Notes under the pieces: generated by a model
Databases searched by the model: none
What the model was told of the DNA's origin: nothing
What the model saw: the letters and a program-made list of their open reading frames with translations, nothing else
Shown: in pieces, positions 1 through 8,942 of the stretch
Layout of the letters: every line of letters begins with the position of its first letter
Numbering within the stretch: the stretch's first letter is position 1
Translations under genes and position numbers: made by a program
Origin: Arthrobacter oryzae
Lineage (GTDB): Bacteria; Actinomycetota; Actinomycetes; Actinomycetales; Micrococcaceae
Reading direction: 5' to 3'
DNA length: 64,000 nt
Assembly (NCBI RefSeq): GCF_030812315.1
Contig: NZ_JAUSSM010000003.1
Location: 372,001 to 436,000 of the forward strand

Positions 1-239
1 CTGTTGCCATGGTGGTGCTCCTTAGGATGTTTTCGGTGCTTATCCAACAAACCGCGTCCTCTCCGCGCGGGGAAGGTTCTGCTGATACAGGTACTGACAG
101 GGCCTCCCAGCCGCCGGTGAAGCCTCCTAGTGTTGAATGCGTGAAACGCCGCGCCTATGGGGCGCCGCCGCGACGCCCACTGGCGCGCAATCCAGCCAAA
201 CGCAAGGCAGCCGCAAGTCCAGCAACAAAGGGAGACCAG
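1..239. other. Window-edge intergenic stretch, no gene recognised
   Basis: An open frame runs through this stretch into the cupin gene, but its translation is low-complexity and Arg/Pro/Ala-rich with no family resemblance. The cupin homology begins only at the TTG at 240. I treat the stretch as upstream non-coding DNA, possibly carrying the cupin promoter. No convincing -35/-10 pair or terminator was seen. Confidence 0.4.
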
Positions 240-632
240 TTGGAAATCCAGCCGAAGACGCCAAGCAACAAGGGACCCGCGGAAATGTTCACCGGCGACG
301 TCTGGTTCGACGTGATCGCCAGGGGCGAGGAACCCTCGCAGCTGCGCGTGAATATGGTCCGTTTCTCGCCGGGCGCCCACACCGCGTGGCACTCGCACGC
401 GAACGGCCAGACCCTGCATGTGACCGAAGGCCGTGGCCTGGTCCAGTCCCGCGGCGGCGAGGTCATCGAGATCCGTCCCGGCGACACCATTTACACGCCG
501 CCGGGTGAAGAGCACTGGCACGGCGCCGCCCCGGGCCACTTCATGTGCCACCTGGCCATGTGGGAAGCCTTGGGCGAAGGCCAGGAGGGCCCGGAAACCG
601 CTTGGGCCGAGCACGTGGACCGCTCGGAGTAG
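240..632 (+). CDS. Cupin-domain protein (single-domain cupin_2)
   Basis: This is a 130-residue single-domain cupin. Motif 1 is visible as GAHTAWHSHANGQTLHVTEG, which gives the His-x-His metal ligands, a third His and the Glu. Motif 2 appears as PGDTIYTPPGEEHWHG. Such proteins are small cytosolic metal-binding beta-barrels related to TM1287-type proteins and carboxymuconolactone-linked cupins; the substrate cannot be told. The open frame extends upstream, but recognisable cupin sequence starts at a TTG codon preceded by GGGAGA six bases away, so I place the start there. No operon partner is evident, as the next gene begins 118 bp downstream. The family call is firm; the function is unknown. 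Confidence 0.8.
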   Translation: MEIQPKTPSNKGPAEMFTGDVWFDVIARGEEPSQLRVNMVRFSPGAHTAWHSHANGQTLHVTEGRGLVQSRGGEVIEIRPGDTIYTPPGEEHWHGAAPGHFMCHLAMWEALGEGQEGPETAWAEHVDRSE

Positions 633-749
633 GGGTTTCCTGACTGGCTCGGCCTGGCGCTCCCCGTTCCCGGGGCGACCGGCGGCTGGCGTATTTCCGC
701 AGCCCGAGCAGCAGGCCTAAACGTCATACCCCCGCGGCAGACTTAGTTC

Positions 750-2627
750 ATGGAAGCCGTGGGGGATTCTGCAGCAGGAGGGGCATTGCGGTGGGCCAAA
801 CTGCCCGCTGCCCGTGCCGCTGTTCAGCCTCCTGCTGTTCAACCGCCGGCTCCTCAACCGTTTACCGCGCGCGTCCGCGGCCTTCGCAGTGTCCCTGCGG
901 GACGCCAGCATCCACTTGAAGCAGCGTCCGACGGCGGAGGGTCCGGTGATCTCGCCAGGAGCCTTGAGCTGCTCAAGGGGATCGGTTCGACAGCGGCCGA
1001 GGACGCCGCGCTGTTGAGCTTCCGCGAGGCTGCGGACTTCGCCGGCCACGTCGAGGAAGTCTCCCGGGTAGTCGAATACCTGCAGATCGTCGCGGCCGGG
1101 GCAGTGGACCGAACCCGGCGTGAAGCCGCCGCGGCAGCGCGCTCGGCCGCAGTCGGCACAGGAGCGGCGGGGTCAGCGGGCTCGGGCCGGGCTGGCCGGG
1201 CTGCCGGCTGGGTCACGGGATGGGGCGCAGAACCGACCGAAACGGCCGCCGCCGGCCAAGCGTCAACCGTTGCGGGACCGGACCCTGCCGATGACGGGTG
1301 CCGGAACGCTGCGGAGTTCCTCCGGTCCCGGCTGCGGATCAGTGTCGCCGAGGCCCGGCGCAGGATGGCCCTCGCGGCCGATCTGCTGCCCCGTGCCGGG
1401 TTCGCCGGCCACACCGAACCTCCGGTCCGGCCCGAACTCGCCGCCGCCGTTACCGCCGGGACCGTCGCATCCCGGCCCGCGACCATCATCACCCTTGCCC
1501 TGGAGCGGGTCCGGCACCACGCCGACGCGGACACCACGGCCCGGATGGAACACGCCCTGACCCGGACCGCGGCCGAAAACGACACGGACTTCCTGACCCG
1601 GGTCGCCCGGCAATGGACCGACGCGATCGACCAGGACGGATCCGAACCCTCCGAAGAGGAACTCCACCGCCGGCAGGGCGTATTCCTCCGCCGCGCCCGC
1701 CGCGGACTCCACCACCTGGAAATCTTCGCCACCCCGGACCAGTACGAATCACTGCTGACCGTGATGAACACCGCCACCAACCCCCGCACCCCGGCAGGCG
1801 GCACTGACGGCAGCAGTGACGTCCCGGTACCAGGAGACACTGACGGAACCGCCAGGCAGGACACCAGCGAAGGCCCGGACACCGCCGCCGGCAGAGAAGC
1901 TGCCCTGGACCTGGACCTGGACCTGGATCTGGGCCAGGATCTGGACCGGCGGACCCGGCCGCAGCGGCTCCTCGACGGCCTCGTCGGCGCCTGCAAAACA
2001 GCCCTCACCACCGGCGCACTCCCCGCCGCGGGAGGACTCCGCCCGCAGGTCATGGTCACCATCGACTACCGCGACCTCCTGGACCGCCTCGAGCAGACCA
2101 CCGCCCAAGGACCGCGCTACCGCACCCCGGCCGCAGGCACCGGAACAAGTACCAACGACAGCCCAACCGGATCACCCGGCATTCCGAGCATCCACGGCAT
2201 CCCGGGCACGGGCTCGTTCATGTTCACCGGCCCGGTCACAGCCTCCACGGTCCGGAAGATCGCCTGCGACGCCGACATCATCCCCGTCCTGCTCGGCAGC
2301 GAAGGCCGCATCCTGGACATCGGCCGCACCACAAGGATTTTCCCGCCGCACATCCGCAAAGCCATCACCGCCCGCGACCAGGGCTGCGCCTTCCCCGCCT
2401 GCACCATCCCCGCCACCTGGTGCGAAGCCCACCACATCACCTACTGGTCACACGGCGGACCCACCAGCACCGACAACGGAACCCTCCTCTGCTCCCATCA
2501 CCACCACCTCATCCACAAAGAACAATGGACCATCCAAGTCAAAACCGGCATCCCCTGGTTCATCCCGCCACCCCACATCGACCCACGACAAAGACCACAA
2601 CGGAACAGATACTTCAGGCTCGAATGA
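750..2627 (+). CDS. DUF222 and HNH-endonuclease signature protein (13E12-like), copy 1
   Basis: This 625-residue protein has a long alpha-helical DUF222 region (roughly residues 90-440) followed by a C-terminal HNH module. The module shows CAFPAC, a CEAHHI segment and a LCSHHHHLIHKE segment, consistent with a Cys/His-bound zinc and the beta-beta-alpha-metal fold. The protein ends in YFRLE. The family is abundant and multicopy in actinobacteria (mycobacterial 13E12 repeat proteins), and its biological role is not established. A close paralogue lies inverted at 25638-27458, with an almost identical last ~190 residues. An acidic (LD)n run near residues 386-395 comes from a hexanucleotide repeat absent from the other copy. 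It may be a nuclease, but activity is inference. Confidence 0.85.
   Translation: MEAVGDSAAGGALRWAKLPAARAAVQPPAVQPPAPQPFTARVRGLRSVPAGRQHPLEAASDGGGSGDLARSLELLKGIGSTAAEDAALLSFREAADFAGHVEEVSRVVEYLQIVAAGAVDRTRREAAAAARSAAVGTGAAGSAGSGRAGRAAGWVTGWGAEPTETAAAGQASTVAGPDPADDGCRNAAEFLRSRLRISVAEARRRMALAADLLPRAGFAGHTEPPVRPELAAAVTAGTVASRPATIITLALERVRHHADADTTARMEHALTRTAAENDTDFLTRVARQWTDAIDQDGSEPSEEELHRRQGVFLRRARRGLHHLEIFATPDQYESLLTVMNTATNPRTPAGGTDGSSDVPVPGDTDGTARQDTSEGPDTAAGREAALDLDLDLDLGQDLDRRTRPQRLLDGLVGACKTALTTGALPAAGGLRPQVMVTIDYRDLLDRLEQTTAQGPRYRTPAAGTGTSTNDSPTGSPGIPSIHGIPGTGSFMFTGPVTASTVRKIACDADIIPVLLGSEGRILDIGRTTRIFPPHIRKAITARDQGCAFPACTIPATWCEAHHITYWSHGGPTSTDNGTLLCSHHHHLIHKEQWTIQVKTGIPWFIPPPHIDPRQRPQRNRYFRLE
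1905..1934. repeat. CTGGAC hexanucleotide microsatellite inside DUF222-HNH copy 1
   Basis: There are three perfect CTGGAC units, followed by CTGGAT and CTGGGC. They encode a repeated Leu-Asp run in the linker between the DUF222 and HNH regions. Units are a multiple of three, so slippage would change linker length without breaking the frame. Confidence 0.8.
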
Positions 2628-2755
2628 GATGCTGCCAGGCGCAACCGTGCGCTGACCAAGCGGGCGAACGCAGCAACGCCGATCGGATCAAGTCGGAATC
2701 GCTAGCGGGGCCGGCACGACGTTCAAGGCGCGCCCCGCTGCAGGCAAGGAATGCG

Positions 2756-4069
2756 TTAGTCCAGGAAGGCGTCGGCTGCCGCCAGTGCCTCGTCCAGGAT
2801 GGCCAGACCCGCGGCGGCGTCGGAGTCGTTTACGTTAAGGGGAGGAGCGACATTGACGCGGTTACCCATAGTCAGCGGCAACATGCCCCGGTCCAGGCAT
2901 GCCTTGGTGAAGGCAACCATTGGCGCATTCGCCGCACCAGTGGCTCCTATCGGGACGAGCGGATCTTTGGTCAACCGGTCGCGGACCAGTTCGACGGTCC
3001 AGAGGCCGCCGATGCCGCGAACGTTGCCGACGGACTCGTGCTTCCCGGCAAGCTCCCTGAGCCCTGGCCCCAGGATGTCAGTGCCGAGGCGGGCGGCTGC
3101 CGCAACGGTGCCCTCCTCGTGCATCGCGCTGATGGCGCCGACGGCTGCGGCGCAGGCGAGCGGGTGTCCGCTGTATGTCAGGCCCGCGGGGTAGGGGCGT
3201 CTGGTGAACATCTCGTAGATCGCGTCGCCGACCAGCACGCCGCCCAGCGGCACGTACCCGGAGTTCACGCCCTTCGCGAACGCCATCAGGTCGGGCGCCA
3301 CGCCATCGTGGTCGACGCCGAACCAGGCGCCCGTGCGGCCGAAACCCACCATTACCTCGTCGGCGATGTAGACGATGCCGTGGCGGTCGCACAGCTCACG
3401 GACCCCACGCAGGTACCCGGCCGGTGGCACAATGACACCCGAGCTGCCGATCACAGATTCCAGAACCAGGCCGGCGATCGTCGACGGGCCTTCCAACAGG
3501 ATTACCTGTTCCAGATGGGCGAGCGCCCGCTCGCACTCTTCCTCCGGCGTCCTCGATCCGAACGCCGACCGGTACAGGAAAGGTCCAAAGAAATGGACGG
3601 CACCTGCCGCGCCGGTGTCCGAAGCCCAGCGGCGCGGGTCGCCGGTGAGGTGGATCGATGCCGCCGTCGAGCCATGATACGAGCGGTAAGCCGCGAGCAC
3701 TTTCGGCCGGCCGGTGTAGAGGCGCGCCATCCGAACCGCATGCTCGATAGCCTCAGTCCCGCCGGTGGTAAACAGCACGTGCCCAAGGCGCTCCGGCGCG
3801 ACCTCCACAATCAGCCGCGCCGCTTCGCCCCGGACATCGGACGCGTGGCCAGGTGCGAGCGTGCACAGACGGTCGGCCTGCTCCTTGATCGCAGCCACGA
3901 TGCGCGGATGCTGGTGACCAAGGTTGGTGAACACCAGCTGCGAGCTGAAGTCCAGGTAGCGCCGTCCGTTGGCGTCGATGACGTAGCTCCCGGAGCCGCC
4001 GACAAAGGTTGGCACGTCCCGCGGCCCCTGAACAACCCAGGGATGGAAGACCAGTTCGTCGAGATTCAT
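2756..4069 (-). CDS. Class III pyridoxal-phosphate aminotransferase
   Basis: A 437-residue fold-type I class III aminotransferase. The TTGGTEAIEHAVRMAR segment binds the cofactor phosphate. IADEVMVGFGRTG is the class III signature with the Asp that contacts the pyridine nitrogen, and FAKGVNSGY carries the Schiff-base lysine. The family includes beta-alanine/taurine:pyruvate, omega-amino acid and acetylornithine-type enzymes; the sequence alone does not fix the amine donor. A longer frame exists upstream, but ATG at 4069 has a strong GGAGG seven bases before it and matches the family N-terminus. It follows the VOC gene by about 100 bp on the same strand. Annotation as an aspartate aminotransferase family protein would be the usual conservative label. 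Confidence 0.88.
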   Translation of the reverse strand: MNLDELVFHPWVVQGPRDVPTFVGGSGSYVIDANGRRYLDFSSQLVFTNLGHQHPRIVAAIKEQADRLCTLAPGHASDVRGEAARLIVEVAPERLGHVLFTTGGTEAIEHAVRMARLYTGRPKVLAAYRSYHGSTAASIHLTGDPRRWASDTGAAGAVHFFGPFLYRSAFGSRTPEEECERALAHLEQVILLEGPSTIAGLVLESVIGSSGVIVPPAGYLRGVRELCDRHGIVYIADEVMVGFGRTGAWFGVDHDGVAPDLMAFAKGVNSGYVPLGGVLVGDAIYEMFTRRPYPAGLTYSGHPLACAAAVGAISAMHEEGTVAAAARLGTDILGPGLRELAGKHESVGNVRGIGGLWTVELVRDRLTKDPLVPIGATGAANAPMVAFTKACLDRGMLPLTMGNRVNVAPPLNVNDSDAAAGLAILDEALAAADAFLD

Positions 4070-4167
4070 GACCAACCTCCGTTGCTTCAGTGCCGGGCTG
4101 TCCCTCGGCGGTCTCTTGAACGTCAGGAACGGGAAACGAAGATAGTTAGTGAACCCGTTCGTCCTGC

Positions 4168-4527
4168 CTAGCTCAGGCAGAGGCAGAAGGGGTGGCCGGC
4201 GGGGTCGAGGAACACGCGGAAGGTTGTGCCGGGCTGCGTCTCCGCTTTGGTGGCTCCCAGCCTGATGACCTCTTTTTGCCCGTAGTCCAGGTCCTGCACC
4301 ACCATGTCCAGGTGCATCTGCTGTGGGTGGGACTGGCCGGGCCATTCGGGCGCCTGGTAGCCGTCCACCTGCTGGAACGAAATGCAGTTGCTGCCGTCGT
4401 CGGGCCGGATCTCGACCCAGTCGCCGTCATCCTTCACGTTCCAGCCGAGCAGGGCAGCATAAAAGGCCGCAAGGGCTCCAGCGTCGGGGCAGTCGATGAC
4501 GAGGGTGGGGAAGCGTGCGATAGCCAT
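4168..4527 (-). CDS. VOC (glyoxalase/bleomycin-resistance fold) family protein
   Basis: A 119-residue protein covering one vicinal-oxygen-chelate fold unit pair. It begins FPTLVIDCPDAGALAAFYAALLGW and ends with the FLDPAGHPFCLC strand typical of the family. The HLDMVV segment supplies a likely metal-ligand position. It resembles the stand-alone glyoxalase-like proteins common in actinobacteria, usually dimeric and of unknown substrate. No resistance or catabolic partner is adjacent. The start at 4527 fits the family N-terminus exactly. Confidence 0.85.
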   Translation of the reverse strand: MAIARFPTLVIDCPDAGALAAFYAALLGWNVKDDGDWVEIRPDDGSNCISFQQVDGYQAPEWPGQSHPQQMHLDMVVQDLDYGQKEVIRLGATKAETQPGTTFRVFLDPAGHPFCLCLS

Positions 4528-4625
4528 ACGGGCATGCTACCGGCGGAAGGTGGGGGGTGTCTGCAGTCGGGGGGATGCGCCGTCGTCGAACGGCTTGACT
4601 CCGACGCTGCTCCCGGATGGTCGCC

Positions 4626-5009
4626 CTAGCCCCGGTCCCTGTCCCGGATCCATCGCCTGATGACCGCCTCAAGCGCCGGCTTCTTGGCCTCAAAATCCGC
4701 CGCATCGAGGAAGCGCGCAACCCTGGACACCTCGCCGTCGCCTTCCAAGAGTCCCAGCTCGTCCGGCAGGGAGGCGCCGGTGTGGAACATAAGCGTCACG
4801 TTTTTCTTCGACTTGGGGAAGAAGGAGGCGATGTTGCCTTTGTACATAAAGGTGGGCGCCTGCCATTTGATGGCCTCGGTCACGGCCGGGTCGACCGCGA
4901 GGATGAAGTCCCGGATGCTGGCCACCAGGTCCCGCTGCGGGTTGTCATAGTTTTGGAACCACTCATCAACGGCAGGGTTGCGGTTCGTCCCCTTTTCCGG
5001 CTTGTCCAT
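4626..5009 (-). CDS. DUF1801 (YdhG-like) small protein
   Basis: A 127-residue protein with the DUF1801 pattern: an N-terminal helix (VDEWFQNYDNPQRDLVASIRDFIL), then ITEAIKWQAPTF-like sequence, FFPKSKKNVTLMFH and a C-terminal helix ending in a basic tail. Homologues belong to the YdhG/YjbR/CyaY-like superfamily and have no firmly established activity. It is monocistronic, between the VOC gene and the amidohydrolase. Confidence 0.8.
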   Translation of the reverse strand: MDKPEKGTNRNPAVDEWFQNYDNPQRDLVASIRDFILAVDPAVTEAIKWQAPTFMYKGNIASFFPKSKKNVTLMFHTGASLPDELGLLEGDGEVSRVARFLDAADFEAKKPALEAVIRRWIRDRDRG

Positions 5010-5070
5010 GCGTACAGACTAGGCCCGCGGCGTCCGGCCCCAAGCCGACGGCGCGGGGCCGGCCCGCGTC

Positions 5071-6714
5071 CTACCGGACTGCTCCCACCGCCAGGTGCTG
5101 CACCCGTCCGTCCACGAACGTGGCCAGAACCTGCGCATCAGCCAGGTCGTCCGGCGCAGCAGACAGCGGATCGACGTCGAACACCGTGAAATCCGCGCGC
5201 TTGCCGACGGTGACGGACCCGGAGACCACCCATTCCCCCGCGGCCCTGGCAGCATGCGACGTGTAGCCTTCAAGCGCCTGCAAAGCAGTGAGGGCCTGGC
5301 CCGGAACGACCGGCTGTTCGCCCGGGCGGCCGGCCCGCCGTCGTAATTGCGCGTCCGCCAGGATGGGCAGCGGTTCGAACGGGGCGATCGGCCAGTCGGA
5401 GCCGAGCCCCAGGGTGGTTCCCGCCGCACGGAGGTCCGCGCACCGCCAGGCGTTGTTCGCGCGTTCCGATCCCAGCCGCGTGGACCAGTTGTCGCTCTGG
5501 TCGGCGCGGGAGTAGTGGGTGCAGTGCGTCGGCTGCATGCTCGCCACCAAGCCCGCCCGGGAGAACCTCTCAATCAGGGCGTCCGGGACGGTTTCGAGGT
5601 GTTCGATCCGGTGCACGGCCTCCGGTGCAACCGACCGCACCGCGGGAGGCAGGGACTCGAAGGCGTCCAGGACAGCGGCCACTCCGGCGTCGCCGATCGC
5701 GTGCGTGGCCGTGGGAATCCCGCGGCCGGCGAAGAAGCGCACCGCCGCCGCGTACTCCTCCGGGCGGGGCCAGAACGGGGCCACCGACTCCCCATAGACG
5801 TCGGGATCAAACAGCCACGCCGTGCCGTTGTCCACCGTGCCGTCAACGAACAGCTTGATGCCGGCCACCTCCCAGCGCTTACCGCCCAGTCCGATCTGCT
5901 CCGCGAGCCGGCGCCAGTCCTGCTCGCCGCTGCCGGGCATGCACCACGGTGATATCCGCAGGCGCAGCGGGAGGCCGCCGTCCAAGTCGTTTTCGAGGGC
6001 ACGGTAGAGCTCCAGTGAACCCTCACCGCAGTCCATCACGTGCGCTCCCGTGAGCCCGGACCGCGCGAACAGCGTGAAGAGTTCCGCCAGCCTCGCCTTC
6101 CGCTCGTCGAAGGACTCCGCCGGCATCAGATGCGCCACGAGCTCGACGGCGGCGGCCTCCAGCAGGAGCCCCGTGGGCCTGCCGCTGGGGTCGCAAACGA
6201 CTTCCGAAGCCTGCTCGAACGCCCGCGGTCCGGTGACCCCCGCCAGTTCGAGTGCCCGGGAACTGGCCAGGGCGGAATGCCCGTCGAAGAGGCGGATGAG
6301 GCACGGCCGTCCGGAGACGACGTCGTCAATCAGCTCGCGGTGGGCGGCGGCGGATCCGAAAACATTCGGGTCCAGGCCCCAGCCCCGCACCCAATCCCCC
6401 GAGGGGACCGCCTCCGCTTCGGCGCGCAACAGTGCGCGCACCTCGGCAAGGTCCTTGGCGCCGGACAGGTCGCAGCCGCGCGTCAGTTCCAGGCCCAAGA
6501 CAGGGTGGATGTGGCAGTCCACCAGGCCGGGCGTCAGCACGGCGGCACCGAAGTCGATGACCTCCGCGGCCGGCCAGCCCGCGGCATCCTCACGGCTTCC
6601 GACGGCGGCAATCACGCCGCCCTGGACGGCCACGGCCTGTGGCGCGGGGCGCCCGGGCGTCCAGTCCTCCATCGTGTGGACGGCGTCGGCCAGGATGATC
6701 AAATCAGGATTCAT
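5071..6714 (-). CDS. Amidohydrolase family protein (YtcJ/AepA-like)
   Basis: This is a metal-dependent amidohydrolase of about 547 residues. The N-terminal beta-sandwich strand DLIILADAVHTM is followed by VDCHIHPVLGLE, giving the first two metal ligands. Further ligand regions are THAIGDAGV and HRIEHLE, then a late GLGSDWPI with the catalytic Asp. This is the YtcJ/AepA-like subgroup, which hydrolyses amide-type bonds of mostly unknown substrates. I chose ATG 6714 because the six extra upstream residues lie within the permease tail. Either way the gene overlaps the end of the APC permease, which suggests translational coupling. Import of an amide-containing compound by the permease followed by its hydrolysis is plausible. 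Confidence 0.87.
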   Translation of the reverse strand: MNPDLIILADAVHTMEDWTPGRPAPQAVAVQGGVIAAVGSREDAAGWPAAEVIDFGAAVLTPGLVDCHIHPVLGLELTRGCDLSGAKDLAEVRALLRAEAEAVPSGDWVRGWGLDPNVFGSAAAHRELIDDVVSGRPCLIRLFDGHSALASSRALELAGVTGPRAFEQASEVVCDPSGRPTGLLLEAAAVELVAHLMPAESFDERKARLAELFTLFARSGLTGAHVMDCGEGSLELYRALENDLDGGLPLRLRISPWCMPGSGEQDWRRLAEQIGLGGKRWEVAGIKLFVDGTVDNGTAWLFDPDVYGESVAPFWPRPEEYAAAVRFFAGRGIPTATHAIGDAGVAAVLDAFESLPPAVRSVAPEAVHRIEHLETVPDALIERFSRAGLVASMQPTHCTHYSRADQSDNWSTRLGSERANNAWRCADLRAAGTTLGLGSDWPIAPFEPLPILADAQLRRRAGRPGEQPVVPGQALTALQALEGYTSHAARAAGEWVVSGSVTVGKRADFTVFDVDPLSAAPDDLADAQVLATFVDGRVQHLAVGAVR

Positions 6715-8161
6715 GGGTTTCGAAGCTTCCAATCTGCGCGAAGGTCTTGGGACGGTGGCGGCGCACCCAGCGGGCTGCCAGGAGCCCGGCGATGAAGACG
6801 AGGGGCGTCACCAGGATGAGGATGGTGTTGGTCAGGGCGTCGGCGAAGGTGAGCAGCTCGATGTTCAGGCCGATCAGCAGCACCACGCCGAAGAGCAGGA
6901 TTGCCGAGGCCAGGCTGAGCGGCACCATCAGTTTGTGCGTCGCTGCGGCGGGATTCCGGCGCAGGTAGAGGAAGGCCGCAACCGAAACGAGCCCTTGAAG
7001 CCCGACGATGCCGAAAATACCCGGCGTGTTCACCCAGATCAGCAGCTGCTGGTACGGGTCGGCGTTGAGCAGGGCGCAGATGGTGATGACCACGGCGGCA
7101 AGGACCGTCTGCAGCTGGCCGGCGCGGTGCGGGGACTGGAATTTGGGATGGGTACGGCCGAGGAAGGCGGGCAGCACGCCGTCGCGGGCCAACATGTAGA
7201 CGTAGCGGTTGATCGCGTTGTGGAAGGCCAGTTGCGAGGCGTAAACGCTGGTGACGATCAGAACGTACATCACCACTTCGGCCCACGGACCCACATAGTG
7301 GTTGATGGTCTGGAAGAACATCCCGCCAGCCAGGTCGCCTGCGGCTTCCACGACGCGGTCTTCGCCATAGGCCTGGACCACGGTCCAGACGATGAAGGCG
7401 TAGAAAACGGACATAAAGCCGACGGCGATGTACATGGCCCGCGGCACGGATTTGTCCGGGTTGCGGGCCTCGGAGCGGTAGAGCACCGTTGACTCGAAGC
7501 CCATGAAGGCGGCGAAGCAGATGCCAAGAATCGCCAGGACGCCCGGGCCGAACGCGTGCTCCGGGCTGAACGAACCCACGCTGATCCCGTGGGCTCCGCC
7601 GCTGCCGAGGATGCCCACTCCCATCACGGCGAGGATGCCCGTCTCAGCGACCAGGAGCACGCCGAGCACCTTCGCACCGACGTCGATCCCCCGATAGCCG
7701 AGGAACCATACGGCAGCGACGGCGGCGAGCGCGATGGCCGGCCAGGGCACCTCGAGTCCGAACAGCACCTTGAACATGTCGTGGGTCTGGACCGCGAAGA
7801 GGCCGTAGACGCCGATCTGGAGGCAGTTGTAGGAGACGATCGCCAGGATGGCGGAGGCGAGTCCCACGGTCTTGCCCATGGCCAGTGAAATGTACGTGTA
7901 AAAGCCGCCGGATGCCTTGACGTGGCGGGTCATGGCCATGAAGCCGATGGCAAAGAGGGTGAGCACGATGCCGGCCAGGAGGTAGCCGGCCGGGGCGCCG
8001 ATTCCGCCCACGCCGATGGCTACGGGCGCCACGCCCGCCATGACGGTGAGCGGGGCTGCTGCCGAGATAACGAGGAAGGCAATGCCGCCCGTGCCCAGGG
8101 CGTTGCGCTTGAGGGAGCCGTCCGCGGACGACGTCGGTGGTCTGGTTTGGGTATCCGGCAC
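6704..8161 (-). CDS. APC superfamily amino acid/amine permease
   Basis: A 485-residue membrane protein with about 12 hydrophobic segments. It opens with GTGGIAFLVISAAAPLTVMAG, the TM1 region of the APC (amino acid-polyamine-organocation) superfamily. It probably imports an amino acid, amine or related compound by proton symport. I place the start at GTG 8161, which has a good AGAAAGGACGG ribosome site; the upstream extension is polar and runs across the operator. It is followed and overlapped by an amidohydrolase gene, and is divergent from a TetR regulator across the palindrome at 8188-8208. TetR control with induction by the transported compound is inferred. Confidence 0.87.
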   Translation of the reverse strand: MPDTQTRPPTSSADGSLKRNALGTGGIAFLVISAAAPLTVMAGVAPVAIGVGGIGAPAGYLLAGIVLTLFAIGFMAMTRHVKASGGFYTYISLAMGKTVGLASAILAIVSYNCLQIGVYGLFAVQTHDMFKVLFGLEVPWPAIALAAVAAVWFLGYRGIDVGAKVLGVLLVAETGILAVMGVGILGSGGAHGISVGSFSPEHAFGPGVLAILGICFAAFMGFESTVLYRSEARNPDKSVPRAMYIAVGFMSVFYAFIVWTVVQAYGEDRVVEAAGDLAGGMFFQTINHYVGPWAEVVMYVLIVTSVYASQLAFHNAINRYVYMLARDGVLPAFLGRTHPKFQSPHRAGQLQTVLAAVVITICALLNADPYQQLLIWVNTPGIFGIVGLQGLVSVAAFLYLRRNPAAATHKLMVPLSLASAILLFGVVLLIGLNIELLTFADALTNTILILVTPLVFIAGLLAARWVRRHRPKTFAQIGSFETHES

Positions 8162-8187
8162 TTGTCCGTCCTTTCTGGGAGCCCTGC

Positions 8188-8208
8188 TAAACGAAAGGCT
8201 TTCGTTTA
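8188..8208. promoter_or_regulatory. Palindromic TetR-type operator between the permease and tetR
   Basis: Perfect nine-base arms TAAACGAAA and TTTCGTTTA are separated by GGC. The site lies 27 bp upstream of the permease GTG and about 108 bp upstream of the TetR-family start, in the only space between these divergent genes. TetR-family repressors commonly bind such inverted repeats beside their own gene. That this site controls the permease-amidohydrolase pair and the regulator itself is inference. Confidence 0.75.
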
Positions 8209-8315
8209 TTATGGAGGCGTGTGGCGCAGAGCACAATAGTTTTCCCAAAACAGCGTCACGGAGTCCCGCCGACTAGGCTGGGCAGGACGTACAAGAGCTG
8301 CAGTCAGGAGAACCC

Positions 8316-8924
8316 ATGGGGCGCCCGCTCCTCCCGCTGATATCCGTGGAGGCCCTCACCACGGCCGCCCTGGAGCTGGTTGATGAGAGCGGCGACTTCA
8401 GCTTCCCGAAACTGGCCAATAAGATCGGCGTTAGCCAGTCCTCCATCTATAACCACGTCAGCGGCAGGGACGAGATCCTGGAACTCCTGCGCCACCGGAT
8501 CATCACCGAAGAGCCCTACTCTCCGGTGGACCACAGCGACTGGGAGGCTGCCCTGCGGGTCCTGATCCGCGCCTACCGGGACGCGTTCGCCCGCCACCCG
8601 CGGCTGGCGCCGCTGCTGGTCCTGCAGTCCATCACCGATCCGGAGGTCATCGGCCTCTACGAGGACCTCGCGCTGGCTCTGGAGGGTGCGGGATTCCGGG
8701 GCCGGGACGTGGTGGCGGCCATCTCCACCATCGACAGCTTTGCCCTCGGTGCGGCACTGGACCTGGCGGCTCCGGAAGTTGTCTGGGACCCGCCCGGGGA
8801 GGGCTACCCCACGCTCAAGCGCGCACTCGGCAATGCCGGACCGTCAGCGGAGCGTGGCGGGCACGCCTTCGACTTCGGCCTGGATGTGATCATCGGCGGA
8901 CTACGGGCGAAGCTGGCCGGGTAA
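8316..8924 (+). CDS. TetR/AcrR family transcriptional regulator
   Basis: A 202-residue regulator. The N-terminal helix-turn-helix is at about residues 10-55 (ALELVDESGDFSFPKLANKIGVSQSSIYNHVSGRDEIL). The all-helical remainder resembles the TetR_C ligand-binding and dimerisation domain (LRVLIRAYRDAFARHPRLAPLL). The start at ATG 8316 is preceded by CAGGAGA at good spacing. It is divergent from an APC permease and amidohydrolase, with a perfect palindrome in the shared promoter region, so local repression is likely. The ligand is unknown. Confidence 0.88.
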   Translation: MGRPLLPLISVEALTTAALELVDESGDFSFPKLANKIGVSQSSIYNHVSGRDEILELLRHRIITEEPYSPVDHSDWEAALRVLIRAYRDAFARHPRLAPLLVLQSITDPEVIGLYEDLALALEGAGFRGRDVVAAISTIDSFALGAALDLAAPEVVWDPPGEGYPTLKRALGNAGPSAERGGHAFDFGLDVIIGGLRAKLAG

Positions 8925-8942
8925 CGCCGCAGCGGGCGAAGC

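Noticed and set aside
854..2062. Long minus-strand open frame opposite DUF222-HNH copy 1 (about 400 codons), and a similar one opposite copy 2
   Set aside because: Translation is Arg/Ser/Pro-rich low complexity, as expected from the antisense frame of GC-rich coding DNA; the sense frame has clear DUF222 and HNH signatures.
4127..4160. Inverted repeat GAACGGG/CCCGTTC between the aminotransferase and VOC genes
   Set aside because: Only seven pairs with a 20-base loop and no T-run; too weak to call a terminator or attenuator.
2420..4171. 583-codon plus-strand frame across the end of DUF222-HNH and over the aminotransferase gene
   Set aside because: It is antisense to a well-conserved class III aminotransferase and has no family features of its own.
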